Origin: Pempheris klunzingeri
Taxonomy: Eukaryota; Chordata; Actinopteri; Acropomatiformes; Pempheridae
Direction of reading: 5' to 3'
Assembly (NCBI RefSeq): GCF_042242105.1
Contig: NC_092027.1
Location: forward strand, 12,172,221-12,236,220
Length of the DNA: 64,000 bases
This document shows positions 1 through 11,086 of this stretch, piece by piece. Position 1 is the first letter of the stretch, and each line of letters begins with the position of its first letter. The notes under the pieces were generated by a model. That model worked only from the letters and a program-made list of their open reading frames with translations, had not been told where the DNA came from and made no database searches. The translations under genes and the position numbers were made by a program.

Positions 1-2738
1 CACACACACACACACACAGAGTGGGCTAGCAATGAAATGCTATCCCTTGATGGGTTAGTAACAGACACTGAAAATAACCTGCCGGGCCACAGCCTCCCTA
101 AAGGGTGACCCTCACACACTGGTTTCTATGGAAAGAAAGAAAGCAAACACAGTCAATAAACAGTCTGAATATGATGTGTATTTAGCAGCAGCTCAATAAA
201 AAGTTTCACAGGGTGCTGTTCTCAAATGCTGCTCTGGCTAACAGACGAGCATATGACATCTGACTCAGCTTGTGGCAAATCATTCATGATGGTCACAGTT
301 GTTGGCTGGTAGGTTCTAACTTTAAGGTTTTAATGCGATGCATGTGTGTCTTCATAATGATTTGGTCAAGCATCCGAATCCACACACAGACACATAAACT
401 AAGGGTGCTTGTGAGGCATCCAGAGTGACCAGGCTAACAAGGAGCCATTTAACTCAATGACAGTCTGGGCTTGCTAATGTGGGATGGGATGGAATTCCCT
501 TTTGGTCGCTGCTCCTGGGCAAGTTTCAATGTTTCCCCACTAATGAGCAGGGATTAAAATGTAAGAGTGAAATCTGATCCTGCATCTCCTCCCCTGAGGT
601 CAACTTCAGCAGAGGGCTGCATACAAATAGGCCAACCATACAAACAGTGAGCCTCTCAGGGGGACGCTGGTAACTACATATTTAGCCTCCTCTTGCCAGA
701 CGCTCTTTATAATGAGAATGTGGCCTGAAGGGTCAAGAGGTTGACGCATGTCGTGTCAAACTGTAACATAAAGCAGTGTGTACATTTCATGCCAGACAAA
801 CTGTTTTAAGTTCTCATAATAATACATATAATATTACAACAGAGTTAAATATAATGCAGTACTTGCAGGACGCTGGTACTTGTGGTACTTAATGATGTAC
901 GCAGAACAAATGTGTCACCTGATAGCAAGTGAACATGTTTATGTGTGCGTGTCAACAATGTTCCCTTGAGTATGAAGGGAGCATGACTCAGCCAGTCGGC
1001 AGACACATGGAGAACAATTTAAATCTGCACAAAGTTCAGTAAAACAATAACAAAACTTGCTGTCCAAAAACAGATTCTATTATTTAGAAATCTGATTTTG
1101 TCTGCAGTGTCACCACATACAGTTCATATACATAAATAACAGTGTTCCTTTATAAACCACGTCACAAACAAGGAAATCAATATCGAAAATATAAGCATAC
1201 TGCATAGTAGAAAATAAAACATTTTAAAGGGAAAAAAATGCAAGAGAAAGTCAATTGTGCAAGTAGCAGCAACACATTATGCACCATGCAGTTGATCAGT
1301 CTTAAATAGACAGACTCGCTGCAGGGATGCTTGCCATGGATGATCCAATTGGGTGATAACAGGGTTGCCATGGTGATTGTTACCATGGCCAAGGGCTGGA
1401 GCACAGCAGTGGATGTGTGCTCCATAAGGGTCAAGAGGGTTTCAGAGCCAAGTCAGAAGCAACGGCGGTGGCCTGTTTTGGTGGCAAGGGTGGTTCCACA
1501 GTCTGACTGTCTAACATCTTCCTCTGATACAATTTTTCCTCAGATGAATAAAAGACTGACTGGTCGGCATGTTTGTGAGAAACCACCTGCAGGTTACACG
1601 TGTACATGAGGCTGCTGTAGGCTGCAAACCCTAAAAATCTCATCATCACTATTTCCAGTCATAGTTGCCCTCAGCAGGTCACTGCATCCCTTTTTACACT
1701 CTTGCCCTCAAAGGCAGCATTGTCACATGTCCTTGCATCAACATAGCTGCCTGTGAAGCCATTTACTCTATCTAGCAAATTAGATGGTGAAATTAAAAGT
1801 AAACCACCACCAAACTACTCAAATCTTTGAGTTCACAGTGCTTCAACTAACCTAAAACATCACGTCTTTTTATTCTAATTAAAGTTACATACACTACTTA
1901 CGTACACTTCATGAATTGCGAGCGAAAACATAAATGAAACAAATACAGAACATGCTTTGTTGGGCGTTGTAGGAACAATTCTCAAAGTCATAAATCAAGC
2001 CACTTAAACTGGAATAAAGTTGGCCCAGATAATTTCAGATAAGTAAAATTGTGCTTCTCATCAGTGTTTCAATATGATAGACTACTGTGCTTTGCATGGG
2101 GAGCTTGTCTGCGTACTGTCACAATTGTTCTCATCACCAAGTGTGCTTTGATAGAAGTATGTGGGTCAAGGAGGAATGTATTTTCTATAAAGTGCAATTT
2201 TATCAGCTGTCTGCTCTGTCATTTTCAGTTTTACAAGAAAAGCAGACCTCATAGAATTAACAAGCAGCCAGTCACATAATTCCCCATGTATTTAAACGTT
2301 ACATAATAGTCAACTGCAGCTGCCAGGCAGTGATATACTGTATGTAAATGTCTGGGAAATTAAAGCATTAACACTTTTAGTTACCATCAAAGTGCAGCCA
2401 TCTGCGGAAAGAGTCTTTTGGATTACATATGTGTCTGAACAGCTGCTTGTTGTGTAAGTATGTCTCCCGTCTCGTCATCTCTTGGGTTCATAGTTCAGTT
2501 CCACCCCAGGTGCCTTAGAAATGGCACCTCTGCTCGTCAGCTGAGCTCGCCTTTGATTCCGGTGAAAGTCAGCCTGGCCTAACGTGCCGCTAAGTTGTGG
2601 CAGAGACTGAGCTGCGTGAAGGAATGCAGTCAGCTTGAAATGGTTTCCCATTTGTGTAATTAGGGCCCAATAAATCGTGGCAAAGGGGAGGTGAAGAACA
2701 AGAAAAGCATTTGCCCAAGTGGCTGGCTGGGTGGTGGG
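1..2738. other. klhl38 3' UTR and downstream intergenic DNA
   Basis: The stretch opens inside a (CA)n microsatellite at 1-18. The portion from 2738 to about 1850 is probably klhl38 3' UTR. Open frames here are short, lack family features and look like chance. A cluster of three CCATGG palindromes lies at 1334-1388. In human the next gene on this side is FBXO32, but I see no exon of it here. Confidence 0.5.
1869..1874 (-). promoter_or_regulatory. klhl38: Candidate klhl38 poly(A) signal AATAAA
   Basis: This is the first AATAAA I can find on the minus strand downstream of the klhl38 stop. It would give a 3' UTR of about 0.87-0.9 kb. A GT-rich stretch follows it on the minus strand, as expected downstream of a cleavage site. 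No transcript data support it. Confidence 0.4.
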
Positions 2739-5296
2739 TCATGGCGGGTTGGGCCTGTTGGAAACACAGACCAGCGGCAGGGATCCGTGGTCAAATAACT
2801 TATATGGCAAAGACCCTTTCGAGGTCCAAACGTCAGTCTTCGGGTCGTAACACTCGAAGCAGTCTGAGTCCTCAATGACATCATGTCCGTTGAGGATCCG
2901 TCCGCCGGTGACATAGAGCTTGTTGTTGATCACTGTGGCGCTGTGATGCATCCGTCGTTCCTTTAGATTCTCACATTTGACGAATTTGTTGGCTTTGGTG
3001 TCGTAGGCGATCATTCGCCTGGTGTATCCTGGAAATTAGATTTTCATTTAGTCAACTTTGAAGAATAAGTGATGATAAAGTCTGGTGATGTTTTATGTTA
3101 TTCTTATTTTCAACAATTTTTTTGACGCATTTGACTTTCTCCTCTGTGCCACCTCCACCGTGGTCTAAAACTATTAAAATCCCATTACTGAGCAACCCTG
3201 TTCCACTGGGAGGCATGTTTTTTCATTATAGTGGATGTGGGCGACACACACTGTCCTGCTGCTAGAAAGACTTGTGCACCAAATGTGTATTAGTCTGTTG
3301 CTGAAAATAGTCCCAAACAAATGTACCGTTTACTCCAGTATGACTAATGTTTGATAAAAGCTACAGTGCCCAGCTGTTTTAAAAAATTACTCTGCCTTTT
3401 TAAAAAGTGAAAATCATATTTTTATTCTATTTCTATTGAAGATTTACATCTTCAGTAGGAACCAGTAGGCTCATGGCCGATTGCCGAGTCTGGAAGTCGA
3501 ACAGTACTGAGAGACTGACTAACACACTGATTTTGGTCTTATGATAGGATTTGTTGTTGATGATTTAAAATTCAATTAAAATCCACAGCTACTGTAAAGA
3601 TGTTAACGACCGTACTGTAAACTGTACAGCAGATGGAGATTTATTGAACTCACCTCCTATGATATAGATCTTGTCTTCAATGACTGCAGCAGGAGCACAA
3701 ACGTTTTTCACCGTTCTCGTCTCAAGCCTGGACCACAAGTTACGAGAGATGTGATACACCTGTTAACACACCACAAACGCCAAAAGACAGTGTTTATCAC
3801 AGCATAACAGATTGTACTTCACTGTCTGTGTGATATCCCAGTAAAGACCTTTGACTTTTAATCAGCAAACACTGGGAATGAATTCTGTGTAAAGCCATGT
3901 CTGTATTTCAGTGGCCACAAAATAGAAAAGTTGTCTCTACCTGAATCAGCCTGACTGGATTCTGCATGGCGTCCTCTCCTCCGAAAACGTAGATCCTCTG
4001 ATCGCTGGCCGCCACAGCTGGATGCAGCACCGCTGTGGGCATTGGTGCCATGGCTTCCCATTGATTAAACATACTGTTGTATCTCTCTACCGACTGAGAG
4101 ATTCTCTTGTGCTCCCCAATACCTCCTAACACAAAAATAAAGTGCAGATAGGACACACTTTGGTGGGCATATCGTGGCTCCAACATGGGCTCAGCAGTCC
4201 GCCACTGGTTGGTCTTGAGGGAGAGTGTGTAAACTGTGGCGCTAACTGAGCTGTCACCTGATGTCATGCAGAGGCTGAGTCCACCGAGTACATAGAGGAT
4301 GCTATGTATACACACATATGCAGCTTTGTAGAGGCGCAGAGGGAGCTTGGCCAACCACTGCCAGCGATGAGTCCTTTCATCATAGAGCAGGGCCTCTCGT
4401 GAGGTCTGCTCATTGTTTTTGCGTCCTCCAACCACCACCAGTGTTTCCCTGCAGGTGTAACGTCGTGGTGTGGTCCAAAGTGGCTTGAGCTCTCGGCTAC
4501 ACTTGGTGCTGACTGTAAGCATGAGGCGGCGTACTGACTCTATTATCTCAGTACAAAGGGTGGAGGACTGCACCAGCGGGTCATTGGCGATGAACTGGAA
4601 GAGGTAAGTTGGATGAATGTAGCGAAGACGGACTTTCTTGAAGAGATCATGGATTGCACCGCGTCGTGAGAACGGGTCATGGTGGATCCACGCCAGGAGG
4701 GTCTCAAACACTTGCTCCTCCTCAGCGCAAAGTCGGTCGTCTTCTAGGTAACACATGAGCTCTGGAAGAGACAACTCACAAAAGTCCTCTGTCGCAGCTA
4801 CATCAGAGAAACACCTCACAGCCATCTCCTTTGCCCTCTCCCTCAAACTCTCACAGTGAAGGATCTCAGACAATCGTATCATACTCAGGCAGTTTTCTGG
4901 GCTCAGCTGCTCCTGGAGGAACATGGAACAGGCCTCAAAGAGACCTGCGTAGTGAAGCATGGACGCTGCCTGCATGAGTGGGAGCACAATCTCCATGGTG
5001 ATAGTGATGCAGCCTGTGTAGACATAGTCCACGATGCCACTCAGGATGTTGGAAGAGATTCCCTTCAGATTCACTCGGGCCTGACTGCTCTCCAAAAAGT
5101 TACTGCAAAACATGGCGCGGAAGTATGGGCTGCTGGACACCAGGACATTCCTGTGGCAGGGGATCTCCTGGTGCTCCGTGCAGAGCAGCACGTCTGTCAG
5201 GATATGCTCTTGCCGCAGGATGTTCAGCTGGCCAAGCAGGTGGGAGGGAAGTTCTGAGTCTTTAAAAGAGAAAACATCTCGTGGTCTACAGGCCAT
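2739..5296 (-). CDS. klhl38: Kelch-like protein 38 (BTB-BACK-Kelch), complete, 3 coding exons
   Basis: The coding exons on the minus strand are 5296-3941 (phase 0 exit), 3759-3654 (phase 1 exit) and 3028-2739, ending in a stop. All junctions are GT-AG, and the spliced length is 1752 nt, or 583 residues; as I recall it, human KLHL38 is of almost the same length. Residues about 25-125 form a BTB domain (ILTDVLLC, IPCHRNVLVSSSPYFRAMF), about 130-235 a BACK domain, and 285 to the end Kelch repeats with several GG doublets (VVVGG, YVLGG, FVLGG, YVFGG, YIIGG, YVTGG). The start lies three bases after a strong acceptor, with A at -3 and G at +4. BTB-BACK-Kelch proteins usually recruit substrates to Cullin-3 ubiquitin ligases. 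KLHL38 is known mainly as a muscle-expressed member with poorly defined substrates. Assignment to KLHL38 rather than another KLHL rests on near-identity around the BACK domain and on fam91a1 as neighbour. Confidence 0.95.
3260..3500. repeat. Dispersed teleost-type repeat in klhl38 intron 2, copy A
   Basis: This stretch aligns by eye with 10340-10580. Shared blocks include CAAATGTGTATTA, a CAAATGTACC block and ATGTTTGATAAAA, with the same spacing and many substitutions. The two are old copies of one interspersed family whose class I cannot name. It lies between the second and third coding exons and does not disturb splicing. Confidence 0.6.
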
Positions 5297-5298
5297 TC

Positions 5299-5330
5299 TC
5301 TGGGGAGGGTAAAGGAAAGAAAGAGAGACG
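5299..5330 (-). promoter_or_regulatory. klhl38: Splice acceptor of the klhl38 start-codon exon
   Basis: Read on the minus strand, a pyrimidine-rich tract (about 5330-5302) runs into CCCCAG at 5305-5300, and the start codon follows after AGA. This is a textbook 3' splice site, so the mRNA must begin in an upstream non-coding exon at higher coordinates. A candidate donor is CAAGAG|GTAAGG with its GT at 7401-7400. Confidence 0.7.
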
Positions 5331-5489
5331 CATACTGTTGTGTACTGTCTTTTGGAAAGCGATGGTTGACCAGAGCATGGCTACCAATGATGTTACACTG
5401 ACATTACACAGTTCTGTTAAACTATGGTGATCAAGAAAAACGTTTTTTGAGTGGAGGTATGTTGTTGAAGATCAGTTGCCGTTGATCTA

Positions 5490-5705
5490 CCTCATTTAGG
5501 AAATATGTGCATTCACTGTCCCGCCGTGCATCAGAGGAGAAAATCCACTCGACCTTCATGTTTGTACGTTACATGTGAGCCTACATCCAGGAGACAGTTA
5601 GCTTAGCATATAGACTGGAAACAGGGGCAAACAGCTTCCCTGGCTCGATTTAAAGGTAGTAAATCTGCATACCCACATTTGTAAAGCACTAAAAACCACA
5701 TTATA
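5490..5705. repeat. Left half of an interrupted teleost dispersed repeat
   Basis: It contains the recognisable core TTAGCTTAGCATATAGACTG followed by GGAAACAGGGGCAAACAG, which I know as a common percomorph interspersed repeat. The element resumes at 6062 (GTTATATCTTATTTGTTTAA, then ACAAAAACCAAAGTGTAAAA). The break is filled by the insertion at 5706-6061. A second copy of the family lies in fam91a1 intron 15. Confidence 0.65.
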
Positions 5706-6061
5706 CCCATCCATTTATTGTCTACTGCACTATACTCTGTAAGGGTCGCAGGGGGACTGGAGCCAATCACAACTGAAATTGGGATGGAGGGTATACCCTG
5801 GACAGGTCACCAGGCAATCACAGGGCCAACGCAAAGAGAAAAACAACCACTCACGCTCATACTTACAAGCAATTTTAAGTCATCAATTAACCTAACCTGC
5901 ATGTCTTTGGACTGTGAGAGGAAGCCTGAGTACCTGGATTGAACCTGGAGAACCCACGCAAACATACAAACATGCAAACATGCAAACATGCAAACTCCAC
6001 AGGAAGGCCCTTGCAGATTTGAACCTTGAACCTTATTGCAGTGCACCGCCATGCTGCCCCT
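5706..6061. mobile_element. Nested short non-autonomous element (356 bp) with 8-bp target duplication
   Basis: The insert starts at CCCATCCATTTATTG and includes AAGGGTCGCAGGGGGACTGG, ACCCTGGACAGGTCACCAG, AACCTGCATGTCTTTGGACT and CATGCAAACTCCACAGGAAG, a sequence family very common in teleost genomes. It sits inside another repeat and is flanked by ACATTATA (5698-5705) and ACGTTATA (6062-6069), which match at 7 of 8 positions. An 8-bp duplication would fit a hAT-like DNA transposon derivative, but the ends are not clearly inverted, so the class is left open. It carries an internal 9-10 bp tandem (ACAAACATGC units) at about 5963-5996 and has no coding capacity. Confidence 0.65.
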
Positions 6062-6115
6062 ACGTTATATCTTATTTGTTTAATTTGGTACAAAAACCAA
6101 AGTGTAAAACTGGTT
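6062..6115. repeat. Right half of the interrupted dispersed repeat
   Basis: This continues the element that begins at about 5490, after the nested insertion. The sequence joins in the order expected for an intact family member. Confidence 0.6.
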
Positions 6116-7402
6116 CTGATTTCCATACTAAAAGCTGGTGTTTCATTCTTTCGGGTTAAGGTTAGTTATTTTAAATCATGTATAATTAATTATGCTTTCA
6201 GGGAACATAAAGATTACAGTATTGAACAGAGAGATTCTGACTGAACACAGCATTTTCTGCAGAATGACTTGATAAAACAGACTAGCAGAGCTTCACTTTG
6301 TCTTTCTTTCATTGGATATTTTATCTGCTTTTCACCTTTGCCCTCTGACTAACAATGCAAATCCCACTGATGGCAAACCCTTTCATTTATTAGCCCTCTC
6401 TTAAACTCTTAAAACTCTTGCAGAGCAGCTGCCCTTAATGTGACGATTACTGACTCACAGATTCTGTTTTTAGCCCTTCTAAATTATCGTGATTCATCCA
6501 TGTAGCATTAGGCCACATCTCCCTTATCCAGCAGCCCATCACTGCTAACATTAACAGAACTGTGTCAACAGACCATCTGTGTTTGTCCCTCCATCCCCCT
6601 GAATTTCTCTCTCTGTCCCTCACACTCCCTCCCCATCCCTGTTTCTATTTTCTATATGTTGTTTTTTTCCATCATATTCCTCCGCTCTCATAGTCTCTGT
6701 CTGTCCCCCTTGTTGGACAGTTTGTGATGACCCTATTATAATCACCCCCGCGACAGCTACTGATTTACTCCTACTTACGGGGCACAGTCTGTAGGATATA
6801 TTTGGACAACTGATCATTATTGTATATTATGAAATGCCAATGACTGTGAGAGACATTTGACAACTCAGTGTCTCAGATCAGAAGACCTGCTGTCATAAGG
6901 GTCCCTAATGAAAAACTGCATCAGTAGTCACACTTACATATACATTATATTCAATCTCTTTCTAGTTAGTCATCAACAATGCTAATAATAATAGTATAAT
7001 AGTAATAAATTGTGTTTCATGCAACTATCATCATGACAGACAGTAATTAAAAAAACTCTTAATACTATAACCAAATGCCAAAGCTGATTTTAAATACAAA
7101 ATATTACAGTAATAATCATTTAGGTAATTGAAAATGTGGCACATAGCTGGATTATATCAGCTGTGTCTGACACCATTAAGCCTGAAAGAAAGCATTAATG
7201 ATAAAATTAATAAAAAGAGGATACAATTGCAGCAGATACTGAGGGCACTGCTGAAGAAATTGTGGTGTTACACAATAAAAGCTTAGTATTGAGGAATTTG
7301 AATGTCAGATTTGTGTCAAACTGATGAGTTTGAGAGAAACGTCTGGCACATGAACCTGTTGCCAGTTCATCAGCAACATCTGTGACTCAGTGAATCCTTA
7401 CC

Positions 7403-7990
7403 TCTTGCCCTCAGAAAATCAATAACATCCGAAATGTCTGGACGGTCTGTTCAGAGGAAATATCAGTTCCAATCAAGAGAGAACCAAAGCATTATCCAGA
7501 GAGAAAGTGGGTAGTAGTCAGGGAGAGAGAAGGAGCATGACAGAGAAACGACGAGGCTCTCCAGTTAGGCGCTGTGGAGCTCGCCATGAGGCCACTGTGT
7601 ACATTCCTGCATCTAAGAATAGTATCCTGGGCCACTGTGACTCCAGCCAGGCCTCTCATGTGACACAGAGCTGTTTGGTACCCAGTTGCCAGCTTAACAG
7701 CTCTGCCAGGGTCTGGTGGAGAAAGTGTTTACAATAGCCATGGGAGGGAGAATCATCACAGGGTACTGACTCAGCCATCGAGCCCACCCAGGCTGGTGTT
7801 TAATCCAAGTGTCCCCGAGCTGCTAACCCATGTCCATCTTCCTGTGCTGTTTAAGTCCTCCTCTTCTCCTCCTCCTCCCTCCTGTGTGTAACCCAGGATG
7901 AAGGTAAATATAGAGCAGCGCTGATGGGCCTGCTTGATCAGAAGAAACAGCTGTAAGAACTGGGCTCAGGCTGCCTCAAGATGTGGTGGT
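7403..7990 (-). promoter_or_regulatory. klhl38: Candidate klhl38 promoter and non-coding first exon
   Basis: On the minus strand a CAGCTG E-box (about 7948-7953) precedes a TATA/MEF2-like CTATATTTA (about 7906-7914). About 500 bases downstream there is an excellent splice donor, CAAGAG|GTAAGG (GT at 7401-7400). E-box plus MEF2-like site would fit a muscle gene. The exon would be unusually long, and no transcript supports it. Confidence 0.25.
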
Positions 7991-8249
7991 GTTTCTGCGT
8001 GTTGTCAGTGGTTGTTACTACTACTACTACTCACCTTACCTTGTAGTAATGTGTATGTCATGTTGCCATATAGCATCCATTACCCTCAATCCTGGATATA
8101 GTGGAGATCTACATACTATGGTCTCAGTGGTATTTTTGGCCTATACATCTAGTTTGATTATTCATAGATTTAACGGTTAGTGATATTTTTTTTACTCAAC
8201 TACTCTGCTGGAATAATTTGGTGTGGAGAACTCTTTAGTTGACACAGAG

Positions 8250-8300
8250 TAATGGTTCTTAGCCTGTGGGTCAGGCCCCTGCAAAGGTTCACTAAGCAAA
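8250..8300. repeat. Short degenerate remnant of a dispersed repeat
   Basis: The piece reading GGTTCTTAGCCTGTGGGTCAG followed by GGCCCCTGC resembles the end of a widespread fish repeat. It is too short for a firm assignment. Confidence 0.3.
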
Positions 8301-10045
8301 ATGCGCTTACTGGTTGTAACACTGAGTTTTGCAAGTTAAACACTTTTACTGTGAGCTAGTAACTGGAGGATAAGTTCAGTTTGCATTAGCAGTAACTTCG
8401 TGCAGCTCTGATGAGAGTGAACAGTAAACAATGAGGCTGATATCAACAAGATAAAATTACAAACAGTAATGCTGGATTACATTAATTGTTATCAGTGACT
8501 CGCATGTGTGCATTTGAATCCAGGTCGGGGATAGCGAACTCTGCCACTAACAATGCTATATGTACTATTTAGAGAGTGAATAGAAAATGTAAATACAGTG
8601 AATAGCTGTTGCTAGAAAATATCAGCCAGAAATAGAATGAAAAACAGGGTTTAATTTCATCAAAATCTTAAGGATTATAGCTTTAAATGCTTCTGTTCTA
8701 AAAATAATTGAACAAGTCCATGAACACAGTGAGAATATCAACTTGTTTCCAGTGTAAATCAATTAGTAATCAATAATTTTGTAAATCAAGTTTGAATTTT
8801 CTTCATTATAGAGCAATAACACGCTTTATTCTTCCATACACAGACACTAATTTCCAGAAAATTCTTGAAACAAGTTGCTCTTCTTTGGGAACAGATTGAG
8901 AACAATCTGTCTTTTTCAATTGTTTTTTGAGGATTTTTTTCTTTTTTTTTCACCTCTTCGGGCCACTGAAAATCCTTCAAATCAATCTGTCTGAGAAGAA
9001 ACACACTGCTCACAGCTTCTGTCCACATTGAAACCAGAACCTCTGTCAAAAGGTTATAAGTAGCCATTATTTCATTTTAAGGGGTCACAAGAAGGCTGGG
9101 AAACAGCGATATGGAGGAACAAACAGATGAATCTCATACCCTGCTGAAAGATAAAAATGAATCTGGACAGAATATCTTGTAACATTATTTGAAGTCACTG
9201 ATGGGAAAGATTTAAAAAGAAATGAAATGTATTCTCCTTTGATGTCATAACCTCCTGTTTCCACTCAGACAGATACGGCTCTGAGGCATTTGAGCCTCCT
9301 TTTCCTCGCGGCTGATATCACTGAGATGTCATTTATCTCACACGGGGGCCTTATCTTCGCGCCCTCTCTCAAGTGTACCCCCTCGGCTCCTGAGGCAGTG
9401 AGATGAAATATTGTCATGTTTGTTTTGCAGCATGTGACAAGGAACTGAAGTTGCATCCGGGCAGATTGAATGACATAGCTGCAAGAAAGTGAGCTGTCAG
9501 CAAGTCAGACATTACGACATGCAGGAACAGGCAGCTTTGGTGAACTTTGTCACACGGTGAAATCCTACACTGTGTTACCAGTTACAAAGTGACAACTACA
9601 TGCTCATAGGTCACGGTGCGCACTGCAGACTCCTTCAGGGGCGAAGCTGAAAATCTGACAATAACCAGTTTGTGGTTGAGGTGCGAGAAGAAGATTGAAA
9701 GTTTTCACTTTCACTTTATCTTACTGGCTTAAATCCTCCCTTTCTTGACCCAGTAATAATCCTACTACAGAAAGTCTAATGATGGATTTGAGGACTTCTA
9801 TTTAGATCCACTGATAGAGCTCAGGACTGAAAGTATACAGTGATAAATCATCACTTTGTACCATTTTTATGATCTGATTTATTGGAAGCAACTTGAAAAG
9901 CCAAATGAAGAACATTTCTGTTTTGAAGACATGTTAATGGCCTGTGTTTGCCTTTAAACATGAGCCTTTTACCAGGTACCAAATTATGTTTTGTCAGTTA
10001 AGATATAAAAATAAACATAAAACCTTTTTTTCTTGCACCGAATTG

Positions 10046-10104
<59 letters not shown>
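10046..10104. repeat. (ATCT)n microsatellite
   Basis: Uninterrupted tetranucleotide repeat of about 59 bp, nearly 15 units. Confidence 0.97.
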
Positions 10105-10339
10105 ATATTTTTACTTTTACTTGCATGACTTTCTTTTTATAAATGTTGTATGAGCATTGATGGGGGAAACGTGCATAGGAACAAACATTTTCATTGCCAG
10201 TGACTGCTTTGCTGTAATTGTTGTGCTGAGCCTGTAGACTTACGCTATTGTCCTTAAAACTTTTATACACGGATCACTGATGGTCACTGCTGCACTGAAT
10301 AACATGAACAGGGGCACTGCAGTTTAATTATGAGTCTAT

Positions 10340-10580
10340 ACCTCCTGTTGTAGTGCAGCAAATGTGTATTAATCCGAGGCAAAGACTAGTCCATCACAAA
10401 TGTACCATTAACTGCTGATTCAAAAATGTTTGATAAAAACCACAATTACCTGCTTTTTAGGAAAATCACAGGCTTTTTGAAACACTAAAATGTGTATTCA
10501 TGAGCTGTTTTTACAGACTTACATTTTCAGGAATGCATGAACTCTCTTACTGAGGGACGGACTATATACTGCTGGCTTAT
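10340..10580. repeat. Dispersed teleost-type repeat, copy B
   Basis: This is the partner of the copy at 3260-3500. It shares CAAATGTGTATTA, CACAAATGTACC and AATGTTTGATAAAA in the same order and with similar spacing. Confidence 0.6.
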
Positions 10581-10711
10581 AGTCCTGTCATTAGTGTCGT
10601 TGTCTGCTGATGCTAAAACAGAATAAAACCTCTCCTTTGATAGGAGCCCTTCAGCTCATTTCAGCCCTGCAGCAGTCGGACATGAACGCCTACACACTGT
10701 ATGTGTGTGAC

Positions 10712-10712
<1 letters not shown>

Positions 10713-10780
<68 letters not shown>
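10713..10780. repeat. (TAA)n microsatellite upstream of the fam91a1 promoter
   Basis: About 22 uninterrupted units of TAA end roughly 75 bp upstream of the first ETS-like site of fam91a1. Confidence 0.97.
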
Positions 10781-10781
<1 letters not shown>

Positions 10782-10799
10782 ACACTGTTTTACATGACC

Positions 10800-11086
10800 C
10801 TGCGTTTGTCCCCTCGCTCACGCGCTCCATTCACATCCACGGTCACGCCTCAACAGGAAGTGACGTAGGTGGCCACGAGCGTGACGAACGGCTCGTTCGA
10901 AAATACAACAAGGAAGTGTCCGTTTATTGTGAAGGAAAATAACCACCGGAGAAAACATCTCTTCACACCGGGGGTCCTTTGCTCGGTAGTTGGGTGTCGG
11001 GGGGGTAAAGGCACCGTGGACTTGCCCGCGGGCCCGTTTCTGTTCGTCTCGAGGGATTCTGCTTTTAGCCTGCTAGCTAGCTAGCG
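10800..11086 (+). promoter_or_regulatory. fam91a1: fam91a1 core promoter and 5' UTR
   Basis: Base composition turns sharply GC- and CpG-rich here. AGGAAGTGACG at 10855-10865 is an ETS site fused to a CRE-like TGACG, and AGGAAGTGT at 10911-10919 is a second ETS-type site. There is no convincing TATA box, as usual for housekeeping genes. Between about 10865 and the start codon at 11087 there is no other ATG, and the start has G at -3. The transcription start is not determinable but probably lies near 10870-10930. Confidence 0.6.

Larger units (their letters stand above)
5300..10800. other. Intergenic DNA between divergent klhl38 and fam91a1
   Basis: About 5.5 kb separates the two divergent genes. 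It holds the nested repeats at 5490-6115, a possible klhl38 first exon and promoter at about 7400-7990, a short degenerate repeat remnant near 8250-8300, repeat copy B at 10340-10580 and two microsatellites. Nothing resembling an annexin exon (ANXA13 sits here in human) is seen in any frame. Remaining open frames are short and without recognisable domains. Confidence 0.55.

Noticed and set aside
4856-5257. 133-codon plus-strand frame
   Set aside because: It is the antisense of the klhl38 BTB-BACK exon.
10610-10942. 110-codon frame with a poly-isoleucine run
   Set aside because: It is simply a translation of the (TAA)n microsatellite and the promoter.
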